The position numbers were made by a program, and so were the translations under genes. Positions 17,372 through 26,779 of a stretch of 55,212 bases of DNA are shown here, in pieces; positions within the stretch are counted from its first letter, which is position 1, and each line of letters opens with the position of its first letter. Under the pieces are notes generated by a model. The model saw nothing but the letters and a program-made list of their open reading frames with translations. It made no database searches and was not told where the DNA came from. Source of the DNA: Burkholderiaceae bacterium (GTDB lineage Bacteria; Pseudomonadota; Gammaproteobacteria; Burkholderiales; Burkholderiaceae_E); the NCBI GenBank assembly GCA_016710525.1, contig JADJVQ010000041.1, positions 1-55,212 of the forward strand. Direction: 5' to 3'.

Positions 17372-18475
17372 ATGCCCGCGCAACCGCTCACCCACCACGA
17401 AATCCTGGCGCTGGTCGAGCCGTTCGCACGCCGTGGCCGGCAGGTCGACCTGGCGGCCAGCGACCGGATCGGGCGCTGCCTCGTCTTCAAGCCGATCGAT
17501 CATCCCGACCTGCTGCCGACACTGCCCGCGCCGCGCGAAACGCTGCGCCTGGAAAATGGCGCTCCGGGCGTGTTCCGGCTGACCCGTCTGCTGGCGTTCG
17601 GCGACGGACTCGAAGCAAGCCTGTCGACCGATGGCCCGGACCCGGGGGAACTGTTCGCCCGGATCGAATCCATCGACCCCAAGCGGCAGTTCGCGCGAGT
17701 CGCCGGCTGCACGATCGCCCATGTCCAGCGGCTGCTGCCGGAGCCGGTTCAGGCGCAGTCCCGATGGCCGGCGCTCGTGGCGCGCGTTCGCCCTTCCGGC
17801 ACGGTGCCGGGGGCGGGTGGCGGATCGGTGTCGAGCGGTCTGGTGCTGCTGCAGGGCGTGGCGCGGATCTCGGGCCTCACCCTGAAGCTGCGGGTGCCGG
17901 CGGTGCGTGGCATTCCCGTCGACATCGACCTGCTGGCCAGCCCTGGCGACAGCCTGGAGCTGCCCCAGGACCTGCTCGCGGTCCAGGGTTGGAACTGGGC
18001 GCCGCTGCGCCGCTCGGGCAACGGCTGGAGCAGCAAACTGAGATTGCGCGCCCGCGAGCCGCGGCGCAGCGAACTGGCCGGACTGGCGCTCGAACGTCTG
18101 GTTCGCCACCTGGCCACCACGCTGGCGGAACCGCCCGCGCGATTCCATGAACGGCATCGCCGTGCCCGGTGGGCGGTGGTCTTTCGGCGCGCGATTCCCC
18201 TGCTCACGTTCATCGCGCTGATGGTGACCGCGGCCACTGCCTCGGACTGGCTGCGCGAGCAGAGCCCGATGGTGCGCACCCTGATGATGCATGCGCCGCT
18301 GCTGCTGCTGGCGGTGAGCTTCTGCCTGCAGGAAATGGCGCGGTTCGAGATCCCACCGCTGCCGCGCCGCAGTACCGCGTCGGCGTGGCGATATTCCGCG
18401 CACGTGCCCGCATCTGGCCGCAGCCAGGGCGGTCAGGGCGGCCAGGGCGGTCAGGCGACCGGGCTGGGCGCCTGA
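17372..18475 (+). CDS. Hypothetical protein with two C-terminal TM segments
   Basis: 367 residues from ATG 17372; an in-frame GTG at 17342 overlaps the amidohydrolase stop and is an alternative coupled start. N-terminal part soluble (THHEILALVEPFARRGRQVDL); two hydrophobic helices near the C-terminus (around IPLLTFIALMVTAATA and MMHAPLLLLAVSFCL). The tail has a short Gly-Gly-Gln repeat (SQGGQGGQGGQ) encoded by a 9-base tandem repeat around 18428-18453. No family name recognised; such genes look conserved in Betaproteobacteria, but that is an impression. Neighbour context suggests a role with the exported amidohydrolase. Its end overlaps the convergent kinase by 25 bases. Confidence 0.75.
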   Translation: MPAQPLTHHEILALVEPFARRGRQVDLAASDRIGRCLVFKPIDHPDLLPTLPAPRETLRLENGAPGVFRLTRLLAFGDGLEASLSTDGPDPGELFARIESIDPKRQFARVAGCTIAHVQRLLPEPVQAQSRWPALVARVRPSGTVPGAGGGSVSSGLVLLQGVARISGLTLKLRVPAVRGIPVDIDLLASPGDSLELPQDLLAVQGWNWAPLRRSGNGWSSKLRLRAREPRRSELAGLALERLVRHLATTLAEPPARFHERHRRARWAVVFRRAIPLLTFIALMVTAATASDWLREQSPMVRTLMMHAPLLLLAVSFCLQEMARFEIPPLPRRSTASAWRYSAHVPASGRSQGGQGGQGGQATGLGA

Positions 18476-19902
18476 CTGGCGGCGGGCGCCGGAGCGCGGG
18501 TCGGGACAGGGTCGGCGGCCTGTGGGGGCTTGGCGAGGTCAGCGGCCTGCGGTCCGCCGCCTGATGGCAGCCAGGCGGAGATCAGCGTGCCGCTGCCAGG
18601 CCGCGATTCCACCCGCAGCATGCCGCCCGCAGCCTCGACCCGGTAGCGCATGCCGACCAGTCCATGGGTGCTGCGCTGCACGAGCCTGGCATCGAATCCC
18701 TTGCCGTTGTCGCGCACCGAAGCCCACACCCGTTCTGCTTCGGTGCGAAGGCTGACGATGACCGCGGTCGCGCCGGCGTACTTGGCGATGTTGGTGAGCG
18801 CCTCCTGGACCAGGCGATAGACGGTGATTTGCCCGTCGGCCGACAACTCGACCGGATTCAGATCGACGTCGACCGACAGGCCACTGCGTTCGGCGAACTC
18901 GCGGGCGAGAATCTCCAGCGCCGCCTGCAGGCCGAGATTGCCGAGCGAAGAGGGCCGCAGGTCCTCGATGATGCGCCGCTTCAGGGCGATCCCCTGATTG
19001 ATTGTCGAGTCGAGGTGCTTCAGGCGTTCGGCAATCTCCGGGGTCAGCGACCCGATGCTGCGCTTCAGGCGGGCCGAATCGAATTTGGCGGCGGTGAGCA
19101 GCGCGCCGAGCTCGTCGTGCAGTTCGCGGGCCAGGTGGCTGCGCTCCTGCTCCTGCGCGGTCTGCAGGTGACGTGCCAGCTCGGTGAGCTCGGCGGTGCG
19201 ATTGACCACCTGCGACTCGAGCAGGTCGCGTTCGGCCTGCAGCGCGCGGGCCGCCTCCCGCTGCTGGGCATCGAGCACCGAGATCTGGCGCACGAAGATC
19301 AGGAACGCCAGCAGGCAGAGCGCGGTCAGCGTATTCACCCCGATGCGGCTCAGTCGCAAAGTACTGAAGATGGCCTCGCGGCCCTGCACCACCCGCGCCG
19401 ACTCGAGCTCGAGCAGCTTCTCGGAGGACTCGCGCAGGGCGTTCATCTGCACCCTTCCTTCGTCCGTCTCCAGGCGCGCCACCCAACGCTCGATGCGCCC
19501 CTGTTCGTGGTCGGTGATGGTCGCGGCCAGCTCGTCCTGCTTGACGCGGGTGCGCACCGCGATCTCGTCGATCATCGGACCGGCCTGCGGATCGTCGCGG
19601 TAGTAGCGGCGCAGCCACGCCATCGATTCGGCGATGGCGCCCTGCGCGTCCTCGTAGGGCTTCAGGTACTCGCGCCGGCCGGTGAGCAGGTAGCCGCGCT
19701 GGCCGGTCTCGGCATCGACGAGCACCCGCCAGAGTGTCTGGATGTGGGCACGGGCGGTCGCGCGCTGCCCGAGGCTTTCCAGCGATGCGGTGGAATCGCG
19801 ATGGGCGGACTCGGTGACCCAGAAGACCAGGAGCGCGGCGATGGCCGCCAGCGGCAGCGTGAGCACGCTGCGCCCGATTCGTGAAGAAACCCGCCTAAGC
19901 AT
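18451..19902 (-). CDS. Sensor histidine kinase, CHASE3 / HisKA_3 (NarX-like)
   Basis: 483 residues: TM1 (about 12-29), a periplasmic CHASE3 domain (about 35-180, with DAETGQRGYLLTGRREYLKPY), TM2 (about 185-205), coiled coil (210-250), HisKA_3 dimerisation domain with phospho-acceptor H262 in ARELHDELGALL, and HATPase (N box LVQEALTNIAKYA, G box VRDNGKGFD, G2 box STHGLVGMRYR). Such kinases phosphorylate NarL/FixJ-type regulators; one is encoded three genes upstream on the same strand. The signal is unknown. Confidence 0.94.
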   Translation of the reverse strand: MLRRVSSRIGRSVLTLPLAAIAALLVFWVTESAHRDSTASLESLGQRATARAHIQTLWRVLVDAETGQRGYLLTGRREYLKPYEDAQGAIAESMAWLRRYYRDDPQAGPMIDEIAVRTRVKQDELAATITDHEQGRIERWVARLETDEGRVQMNALRESSEKLLELESARVVQGREAIFSTLRLSRIGVNTLTALCLLAFLIFVRQISVLDAQQREAARALQAERDLLESQVVNRTAELTELARHLQTAQEQERSHLARELHDELGALLTAAKFDSARLKRSIGSLTPEIAERLKHLDSTINQGIALKRRIIEDLRPSSLGNLGLQAALEILAREFAERSGLSVDVDLNPVELSADGQITVYRLVQEALTNIAKYAGATAVIVSLRTEAERVWASVRDNGKGFDARLVQRSTHGLVGMRYRVEAAGGMLRVESRPGSGTLISAWLPSGGGPQAADLAKPPQAADPVPTRAPAPAASQAPSPVA

Positions 19903-19960
19903 CTTGAGTGTTCCCGGAAATCGCGGCGCCGCATGCGGACCGCGAGGTCTTGCTGCGCAC

Positions 19961-20368
19961 TCAGGCCGGCGGAGCGCTTCGTGCGCCCGCGTCGCGATCG
20001 GCCAGCCGTGCGCAGTAGTCGATCAGGTCGTCGAGCTCGCTGGATTTGTCGAAGACCCGGTCGGCGCCGAGCGCCTGGCAGCGCTCGCGCACGTCCCGGG
20101 TGGCGTAGTTGGTGAACACCACCTTCTTGCCGCGGACGTTGGCGCGTGCCGACGACGCGAGCACGCCCAGGCCGGAGCCCGACTTCAGGAACACGTCGAC
20201 GATGGCCAGGTCCCAGGCATTGGCGGGTTCGAGCAGCCATCGGACGGCGCTCGTTTCATCGGCCGCCGAGCCGACCACCACGACCGGTGCCAGTTCTTCC
20301 AGCGCCGCTCGAAGGCTCTCCAGGATCAGGGCGCTGTCTTCGACGATGAAAAGTTTCAGTGGTGGCAT
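19961..20368 (-). CDS. Single-domain response regulator
   Basis: 135 residues, a receiver domain only: KLFIVEDSALI (acidic pocket), AIVDVFLKSG with the phospho-acceptor Asp, VVFTNYA with the switch Thr, and FDKSSELDDLI with the conserved Lys. There is no output domain, so it may act as a phosphate sink, a phosphorelay intermediate or a protein-binding switch for the adjacent kinase. Start ATG 20368 places the receiver at residue 4; an in-frame ATG at 20407 would add 13 residues. Neither has a strong ribosome-binding site. It lies 58 bases before the kinase gene. Confidence 0.87.
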   Translation of the reverse strand: MPPLKLFIVEDSALILESLRAALEELAPVVVVGSAADETSAVRWLLEPANAWDLAIVDVFLKSGSGLGVLASSARANVRGKKVVFTNYATRDVRERCQALGADRVFDKSSELDDLIDYCARLADRDAGARSAPPA

Positions 20369-20442
20369 GGGGAACACGTCGGGTCCGGTCGGGCAATTGG
20401 CGGGCATGTCCGTCGGGGATCGGGCTGAAGTCGCCGGGAATA

Positions 20443-20703
20443 CTAGCGGGTGATCAGGTCGGTGGCCGTTTCAACGCCTTGGGTGAGCACCGCCCCGGCG
20501 TTGCGCACGGTGGCGGCGACCCAGGTGTTCTCGGCACCGTCGCGTTCGGCGCAGACATCGCGCGACCCGACGAGATCGCAATACGCCCAGGGCGCCACCG
20601 CCAGCAGGGCCGCGACCATGGCCGCCAATGCCCATCTGAGCGCCGGGCGGTGCGGCGCGCCCAGGCCGCGGCGCGGAAGCAGGGGAGGCAGAGCGAAAGG
20701 CAT
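20443..20703 (-). CDS. Small membrane-anchored hypothetical protein
   Basis: 86 residues with one hydrophobic segment (about 24-42, WALAAMVAALLAVAPWAYC). The N-terminus is basic, so the C-terminal part (two Cys, GSRDVCAERDGAENTWVAATV) is probably periplasmic. AGGAG lies eight bases before ATG 20703. It sits between the two response regulators in the same orientation (25-base gap to the upstream one), so it may be a sensor accessory of this system. No family recognised. Confidence 0.7.
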   Translation of the reverse strand: MPFALPPLLPRRGLGAPHRPALRWALAAMVAALLAVAPWAYCDLVGSRDVCAERDGAENTWVAATVRNAGAVLTQGVETATDLITR

Positions 20704-20728
20704 GGAGGGCTCCTGCGTGGTGGGGCGG

Positions 20729-21361
20729 TTACTGGATCAGGCCGTTCTTCAGGGCGTAATAGGTGAGGTCGCTGTTGGACTGCAGCTTGAGCTTTTCCAT
20801 CACCCGGGTGCGGTAGGTGCTGACGGTCTTGATGCTCAGGAACATGCTTTCGGCGATATTGCCGACCGTTTCTCCTTTGGCCAGCCGCAGGAACACCTGG
20901 AGTTCGCGCTCCGAGAGCGATTCGTGCAGCGCACGGTCGCTGGTGCCGGCGGCGTTGTCGGCCAGGATCTCGGCAACCGCGCTCGAGATGTAACGCCGGC
21001 CGCGGGCGACCACCCGGATCGCGGTGACGATCTCGTCGGGCTCGCATTCCTTGTTCAGGTAACCGCTGGCGCCCTGGCGTAACAGCGCGGCCGCATAGTG
21101 GGCTTCGGGAAATCCGCTCAGGATCAGAATGGGCAGATCCGGGAATCGCGCCTTGATCGAACCCAGCGCATCGACCCCGCTTTCGTCCGGCATCGACAGA
21201 TCGAGCAGCAGCACGTCGACCTCGCCGGCGCGCGCCAGCGCCATGGCTTCACGGCCATTGCGGGCTTCACCGGTGACGCTCAGGTCGCTCTGTTCGGACA
21301 GGAACTGTCGCAGCCCGGTTCTGACGATCGCATGATCGTCGACGATTCCGATGCGGATCAT
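20729..21361 (-). CDS. NarL/FixJ-family response regulator
   Basis: 210 residues: receiver domain (1-120; IRIGIVDDHAIVR, phospho-acceptor in LLLDLSMPDESG, Lys in GYLNKECEPDEI), then a LuxR-type HTH (about 145-205; LSERELQVFLRLAKGETVGNIAESMFLSIKTVSTY). It binds DNA after phosphorylation, most likely by the HisKA_3 kinase three genes downstream in the same probable operon. ATG 21361 starts exactly at the receiver; a longer ORF to 21418 is unlikely. Confidence 0.93.
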   Translation of the reverse strand: MIRIGIVDDHAIVRTGLRQFLSEQSDLSVTGEARNGREAMALARAGEVDVLLLDLSMPDESGVDALGSIKARFPDLPILILSGFPEAHYAAALLRQGASGYLNKECEPDEIVTAIRVVARGRRYISSAVAEILADNAAGTSDRALHESLSERELQVFLRLAKGETVGNIAESMFLSIKTVSTYRTRVMEKLKLQSNSDLTYYALKNGLIQ

Positions 21362-21653
21362 GAGCGCTCTCCCACGAGCGGGCGGGAATTTTCCGGGTGG
21401 CAGTACATGTCCGATCATGGCGGATTTCCCGGCCTCGCGGTATCGGCAGGCGGGTCGTCGCCGCGTAGGACTGGGACTACATGCGCCGGGGGTCTCGCGC
21501 GTCCGGTCGAGGGATCGGCCGGCCTCTCGTCGGCGCAGTCCGACAGCCGGATGCCATGGCGGCCGATGGTTCAGGCGCGTCGGCCCGGCTATGGTCTTGA
21601 CGGGCCGGCGGTGCAGCGGCGCCGGCGCTCACCCTTCGCCCAGGAGATCTTGC

Positions 21654-23132
21654 ATGTCAGCTGCGCACGATGCCGCCCACGAGGCTGCCCGGCCAATGGG
21701 GAGGATGGGACTTCGGCTCGCGGGCCTGCTCGGGCTGGCGGCCCTGCTGGCGGGCTGCGCCTTCGTGACCCCGGTCGATCGCGCCGATCTGCCGGCGCCG
21801 CCGCAGCCCCGGGACTCCACGAGCAGTGCGCTGGCGACCCAGGTTTGGGTCGTCGGGCGATCCGGTCGGCTCGGGGCTGCGCAGCGAGCCCAACTGTTCG
21901 CACGCCTGGCCCGGCAGGGCGAGGCGTCCGCCTTGAACCGGCATCTCGCCGTGGCCGGCGCGATCGACGAGCGAGACCTGTATGTCCAGACCGATGCGCG
22001 CCTGCTGATCGACGGCCCGGCCGCGTTCACGGCCATGTTCGATGCCATTGCCGCCGCCCGCCAGACGATCCTGCTGCAGAGCTATTCGATCGACGACAGC
22101 GCGATCGCCGATCGCCTGGTCGCCGCGCTGCTCGCCCGGCGCGCGGCGGGCGTGCAGGTGCTGGTGCTGTACGACGCGCTGGGCTCGCTGGGCATCGGGC
22201 CGGGTTTCGCCGACGCATTGAACGCGGCCGGTATTCCCACCTGCGCCATCAATCCGGTGAATCCGCTGGAACGCCCGGGCTATTGGGGCATCAGCCATCG
22301 CGATCACCGCAAGATCCTCAGCGTGGATCGTGGCGTCGGCTTTACCGGGGGAATCAATGTCACCGCGGTCTATTCGTCGGGCTCGTTCGGGCGGAGCCGG
22401 CGCGCCGCCGTCGGGACCGAGAGCGGCTGGCGGGACACGCAGATCCGCCTGCGCGGGCCGGCGGTGGCGGCGCTCGATGACCTGGTGCGCGAGACCTGGA
22501 TCCGCCAGGGCTGCCAGGGTGCCTTGCCGGCCTTGCCTGCGGCGGGGGCCGGCCCCGGCGCCACTGGCGCCACCGGCAGCGGGCCGCAGCTGGTGCGGAT
22601 CGTGGCGAGCGATCCGCACGACGATGCGAACCGGATCTACACGATGCTGCTGAGCGCGCTGGACGCCGCGCAGCACAGCGTCTACCTGACCATGGCCTAT
22701 TTCGCGCCGGGGCCGGACATGATCGACGCGTTGTGCGAGGCGGCCGGGCGCGGCGTCGATGTGCAGCTGGTGCTGCCTTCGCTCAGCGATTTCAGGCCGG
22801 TGCTGTATGCCGGGCGCAGCCACTACGACCGCCTGCTGGCGGCCGGCGTGAAGATCCACGAACTGCGCGATGCCGTGCTGCATGCCAAGACCGCGGTGAT
22901 CGATGGCGTGGTGTCGACCGTCGGCTCGAGCAACATGGACTGGCGCAGTCTCGTGCAGAACAGCGAGGTCAACGCGATGGTCTATGGCGAATCCTTCGGC
23001 AGCGCGATGACGCAGATGTTTCGCGCGGATGTCGCGGCATCCACCGCGATCACCCTGGCCGCATGGCGCGAGCGCCCGCTGGCCCAGCGTGCGCTGGAAG
23101 GGGCGGCCCGGCTGTTCGAGGGTTTCTGGTAG
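21654..23132 (+). CDS. Phospholipase D / cardiolipin synthase-like lipoprotein
   Basis: 492 residues with a lipoprotein signal (LLGLAALLAGC, about residues 25-36). Two HxKx4D catalytic motifs follow: HRKILSVD in the first half and HAKTAVID in the second, each with the GGIN or GSSNMD block after it, so both half-sites are intact. It is likely to transfer phosphatidyl groups (cardiolipin synthesis or phospholipid cleavage) at the periplasmic face. A short Gly/Ala/Thr linker joins the halves. AGGAG sits eight bases before ATG 21654. The 292 bases before it hold nothing I recognise. Confidence 0.9.
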   Translation: MSAAHDAAHEAARPMGRMGLRLAGLLGLAALLAGCAFVTPVDRADLPAPPQPRDSTSSALATQVWVVGRSGRLGAAQRAQLFARLARQGEASALNRHLAVAGAIDERDLYVQTDARLLIDGPAAFTAMFDAIAAARQTILLQSYSIDDSAIADRLVAALLARRAAGVQVLVLYDALGSLGIGPGFADALNAAGIPTCAINPVNPLERPGYWGISHRDHRKILSVDRGVGFTGGINVTAVYSSGSFGRSRRAAVGTESGWRDTQIRLRGPAVAALDDLVRETWIRQGCQGALPALPAAGAGPGATGATGSGPQLVRIVASDPHDDANRIYTMLLSALDAAQHSVYLTMAYFAPGPDMIDALCEAAGRGVDVQLVLPSLSDFRPVLYAGRSHYDRLLAAGVKIHELRDAVLHAKTAVIDGVVSTVGSSNMDWRSLVQNSEVNAMVYGESFGSAMTQMFRADVAASTAITLAAWRERPLAQRALEGAARLFEGFW

Positions 23133-23142
23133 CGGTACCGGC

Positions 23143-23721
23143 TCAGGCGCTCACCGAGCCCCTGACCGGGGACACCGGCAGGTCGGTCTGGCGGGTGAGG
23201 AATTCGGCGAGCGGCGCGCCGGCTTCCAGGCGCCGCAGCCAGTCGTCGGGATCGTATTCGACGCCAATCGGGTTGGCGCTGAAGTGCGGGCCATGCATGT
23301 AGGCATTGGCCTCGTCGTTGGCCGCGAAGCAGTCGACCTGGAATTCCATCTGGTTGCCGTCGGGGTCGGCGTAGTACATCGACACGGTGATGCCATGGTG
23401 CACGCACCAGTAGGGCCGGATGTCCATTTCCTTGAGCTGCCTGTAGTGGGCCAGCAGATCCGGCAGCGACGGGTAGGTGTAGGCCACGTGATCGACGCCG
23501 ATCGCGCCGCGCCGATCGAGGTCGCTGCCCTCGGGCTGCAGCACCGCCAGGTTGGCGAACGCGAAGCGGTGGTGTTCGTCGTCGTAGGTCAGGAATGCCA
23601 GCGCCGGATTCTGGTACTGGACGCGGGCGTCGAAAACCGCCTGGTACCAGGCGATCATCGGCTCGAAGCGGCGGGTGCGGTACACGACGTGGACGAACTT
23701 GGCGGGCCGGACTCTGGGCAT
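23143..23721 (-). CDS. VOC-family (glyoxalase / extradiol dioxygenase-like) protein
   Basis: 192 residues with two VOC-type beta-alpha modules: KFVHVVYRTRRFEPMIAWYQAVF at the start and GVDHVAYTYPSLPDLLAHY later, then MYYADPDGNQMEFQVD, the usual last metal-ligand region (Glu). The His residues at HVVY and HVAY and the late Glu resemble extradiol dioxygenase ligands, so an aromatic ring-cleaving or related role is possible, but the substrate cannot be told. It is convergent with the phospholipase D gene (10 bases). Confidence 0.85.
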   Translation of the reverse strand: MPRVRPAKFVHVVYRTRRFEPMIAWYQAVFDARVQYQNPALAFLTYDDEHHRFAFANLAVLQPEGSDLDRRGAIGVDHVAYTYPSLPDLLAHYRQLKEMDIRPYWCVHHGITVSMYYADPDGNQMEFQVDCFAANDEANAYMHGPHFSANPIGVEYDPDDWLRRLEAGAPLAEFLTRQTDLPVSPVRGSVSA

Positions 23722-23947
23722 GGGAATTCCTTGTGGGCTGCCGGGATGACGGTCGAGCGGATCGCCATGGCGACACCGCTGACGTCAGGACGGCCGCGCG
23801 GTTGTCGTACCAGTCGATGGGCGAGGGCAAGCCTCTCCCGGGCAGGAAAGGGCATGATGGCCAGACGCCATGGGCGCGTCAATCCGGCGCCGCCCGAAAA
23901 TTCGCCTTCCCTGGCCCGGTCGCTTCGTTCACTTCCCGAGACACGCC

Positions 23948-24764
23948 ATGACCCGTGATTCCCTGCAAGACATCGTCGTCGCCATCACCGGCGCTGGCCA
24001 AGGCATCGGCCGCGGGCTGGCACAGGCGTTCGCGCAGCGAAGACGCGCGCGTGGTGATCGGCGACATCGATGGCGCGGCGGCACAAGCCACAGCCGCCGC
24101 CTTGCGCGCCGCGGGCGCACGGGCTGTCGCGTTGCGGGTCGATGTGCGCCGTGCCGAGGACAATGCGGCGCTGGTCGAGGCGGCTGTCCAGGCCTTCGGG
24201 CGACTGGACGTGATGATCGGCAATGCCGGCGTCATGCAGCTCAAGCCGCTGCTCGAACTCGATGCGGCCGACTGGGACGGCCTATTGAGCGTCAACGTCA
24301 CCGGGGTATTCCTGTCGCTGCAGGCTGCGGCCCGGCGCATGCTGCAGCAAGAGCCGCTGGCGCCGGGGCGCCCGCGGGGCAAGATCATCAACCTGGCCTC
24401 GGTCGCGGGCCGGCCCGGCGCGGGTCCGATCGCCAGCGTCATGGCCCACTACCGGGCCAGCAAGGCCGCCGTGATCAGCCTGACCCAGTCGGCGGCATTT
24501 ACCCTGGCGCCCCAGCTGACCGTCAACGCGATCTGCCCCGGCGTCGTCGACACCGACATGTGGGCGCACATCGATCGCGAGTGGACCGCGCTGCAGGGGC
24601 TGCCGCGCGGCGAAGCCTGGCGCCAGCGGGTGGCGGGCGTGCCGATGGGCCGCGCCCAGACGCCCGCCGACGTGGCGGGGCTGGCCCTGTTTCTCGCGTC
24701 GCCAGCGTCGGATTACATGACCGGTCAGTCGATCAACATCGACGGCGGACTGGTGATGAGCTGA
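23948..24764 (+). CDS. SDR-family oxidoreductase, apparent frameshift
   Basis: NAD(P)-dependent short-chain dehydrogenase. The first 29 codons from ATG 23948 give VAITGAGQGIGRGLAQAFA (nucleotide-binding TGxxxGIG). The homology then moves one base on and continues SEDARVVIGDIDG, NAGV, the catalytic Ser in LASVAG, YRASK (YxxxK) and the closing IDGGL. Removing one C near 24035 gives one protein of about 271 residues. Uncorrected, the first frame continues unrelated to 25474. The C-terminus overlaps the convergent hypothetical gene by 40 bases. Identity secure; substrate unknown. Confidence 0.85.
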
Positions 24765-25516
24765 GGACCCGGTCCCTCGAAGACCGAGACCGTGCCGGGC
24801 GCCGACGCATCTTGCAGCCACTGGCGCGAAGCGTCCCGATCCGCAGTACCGCGTTCGCCCTCGTCGAGCAGCAGCAGGCGCACCGGATGCCGCCATGGGG
24901 TGCGACGGGCGGCCAGTTCCGCGATCGCGCTGGCCAGCGCCGCCGTTCGTTCGCCCGGATTGCCGACCTGTACTGCCTCGCGCACCACGATCAGCGTCGC
25001 CCGACGCGGCGCGAAGCGCGCCAGCTGCGCCACCGCCGCGGCATCCCAGCCGCCCCAGCCGCAGTCCCAGGGATCGGCGCGGCGGCGGACCCGCCACCAG
25101 CACAGATCCTGCGCCTTGACCTGCAGGCGATAGGCCAGTCGTGCCGCCTGGCCCGGGAGTCCGGCCAGCGCGACGCTGCCGTCCAGGTGCAGGCACAAGG
25201 CGGTGGCGAACGCGTCCAGAGCCGCCCGGTCCGGCCCGCCGAGCAGTGCCGCGGCGAAGGGGGTGGCGAGGTCCGGAGTGGCGCGTGGCGCGAACCAGGG
25301 GCAGGCCCCGGTTCCGGTGCCCTCGAAGCACCAGTCCAGCAGCGCTTGCCAGGCAGGCTGTGCGGCCGCGGAGCGCACCGCGAGGGCTGCCGACCCGCCG
25401 GGGGCAGCGGCTGGCGGGCGCAAGGCCTGCGTGTCGTAACGGGCGAGCAGCCCGGCGCGCGCGGGCGCGGGTGAGGGCGCGGGCAGCTGCGAGGGCCGGA
25501 ACGCGGGGTCGGCCAT
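24725..25516 (-). CDS. Hypothetical protein, Ala- and Trp-rich
   Basis: 263 residues, no signal peptide or membrane segment, no family recognised. The N-terminal 45 residues are Pro/Ala-rich and probably disordered; the rest contains a Trp-rich patch (CWWRVRRR, then WDCGWGGWD). It ends SPPSMLID. Its ATG follows the stop of the 94-residue gene directly (TGAATG), so the two are very likely translated together. The 3' end overlaps the SDR by 40 bases. Confidence 0.6.
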   Translation of the reverse strand: MADPAFRPSQLPAPSPAPARAGLLARYDTQALRPPAAAPGGSAALAVRSAAAQPAWQALLDWCFEGTGTGACPWFAPRATPDLATPFAAALLGGPDRAALDAFATALCLHLDGSVALAGLPGQAARLAYRLQVKAQDLCWWRVRRRADPWDCGWGGWDAAAVAQLARFAPRRATLIVVREAVQVGNPGERTAALASAIAELAARRTPWRHPVRLLLLDEGERGTADRDASRQWLQDASAPGTVSVFEGPGPQLITSPPSMLID

Positions 25517-25801
25517 TCAGCGCCGCTCCCGCCGGGCAACGAGAGCATCGATCAGCGCGTCGACCTGGGCGGGGTCGTCCAGCGCCCTGACCAGTTCGTC
25601 CACGATCAGGGCCAGCGTGGCCGGCACGCCATGGTCCCGTTCGGCGGCCAGCAGCAGTTCGCGAAGCAGGTCTCGATAGCCGCCGATCGGGTCGCTGGAG
25701 TCGGTTCGCGCCGCCGCGGCCAGCAGGGCGCTCGTGGCACGGGTGCGCTGCGCGAGTTCGTCGTCGCTCAGCGCACCGATCGGTGTGCGTGTCGCTAGCA
25801 T
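25517..25801 (-). CDS. Hypothetical small helical protein
   Basis: 94 residues, mostly helical and charged (LSDDELAQRTRATSALLAAAAR, LIVDELVRALDDPAQVDALIDALVARRERR). No transmembrane or signal segment. First gene of a two-gene unit with the hypothetical at 24725-25516, stop abutting start. No family recognised; a two-component complex with its partner is plausible but unsupported. Confidence 0.55.
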   Translation of the reverse strand: MLATRTPIGALSDDELAQRTRATSALLAAAARTDSSDPIGGYRDLLRELLLAAERDHGVPATLALIVDELVRALDDPAQVDALIDALVARRERR

Positions 25802-25916
25802 CAGGGGCTCCAGGTCTGTGTTCTGGCGGATTCAATCACACCTGGTCCGGTTGGCCGGGTATCTGGGAAAATCGTCCGATGCACGACAGGCCGTCGGGCG
25901 GCGCGAAGGAGTGGGC

Positions 25917-26564
25917 ATGCGGTGGGTTCATCGAGGGATTCTGATCACGGCCCTGGTGTTGCTGGCCGGTGCGCTGCAGGCGGCTCCGCTGAGCCGTGCC
26001 CGGGCCCTGCAGTCGCTGGGCCAGGCCGAACCCGCACAACGTCTGGCGGGTCTCGATCGTCTGGCCGAGATCGGGCGCGGGCCGGACGCCGATCGGGTGG
26101 CCGTGCTGCTGGCCGATGCCGATCCGCAGGTGCGCGAGGCCGCCGCGGCCGCGATGTGGCTGATCTGGAGCCGCTCGGGCGATGCCTCGATCGATGCGCG
26201 ATTCAGGGAGGGGGTCGGGCAGATGCAGGCCGGTGCACTGGACGACGCGCTGGCCACCTTCGATGAGATCGTGCGGCGCCGTCCGGCCTTTGCCGAAGGC
26301 TGGAACAAGCGTGCCACGATCCTGTTCATGCTGGGTCGGGATGAAGAGTCGCTGCGCGACTGCAACGAGGTGTTCAAGCGCAATCGCCTGCACTTCGGGG
26401 CGCTGTCGGGCGCCGGGCAGATCCACATGCGGCTGGGCAACTGGCAGCAGGCCATGGACTTTTTCCAGCGCGCCTTGCAGGTCAATCCGAACCTGATCGG
26501 CCTCGAGCAGGTGATCACGATGCTCGAGCGCCGCCTGCGCGAGAAAGCGCGACAGTCGGTCTGA
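25917..26564 (+). CDS. Exported HEAT/TPR-repeat protein
   Basis: 215 residues. Signal peptide at the N-terminus (GILITALVLLAGALQAAPL). Residues about 30-85 look like HEAT-type helical repeats (RVAVLLADADPQVREAAAAAMW), and residues about 100-205 like TPRs (ALDDALATFDEIVRRRPAFAEGWNKRA and a last repeat ending in FFQRALQVNPNL). Probably a periplasmic protein-interaction scaffold. Start ATG 25917 has AAGGAG (25906-25911) upstream and gives a clean signal; the ORF is open further back without meaning. Divergent from the two unknown genes. Confidence 0.82.
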   Translation: MRWVHRGILITALVLLAGALQAAPLSRARALQSLGQAEPAQRLAGLDRLAEIGRGPDADRVAVLLADADPQVREAAAAAMWLIWSRSGDASIDARFREGVGQMQAGALDDALATFDEIVRRRPAFAEGWNKRATILFMLGRDEESLRDCNEVFKRNRLHFGALSGAGQIHMRLGNWQQAMDFFQRALQVNPNLIGLEQVITMLERRLREKARQSV

Positions 26565-26779
26565 CCCGGCCGCGATGATGAAAGGCGGGCCGTCGCAAAG
26601 TGCGCGTGCGGCGACGGTGAGAGAGTACCGCGCGCGCCGGGTCCGGCAGTTTCCCCGCCGGCAGGAACGCGCGCGCGAAAAGGAGTAGCCTCTCGCGACA
26701 TTCAGGCTTTCAAAATTTGTTAGCTTGGCGGACTCGAACCACCTGTTTCCCTTCCCCACTTCAATTGGAGCCATTCCTC

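Noticed and set aside
18428..18453. Nine-base tandem repeat as a regulatory or CRISPR-like array
   Set aside because: It lies inside a gene and simply encodes Gly-Gly-Gln repeats at the C-terminus; only about three copies.
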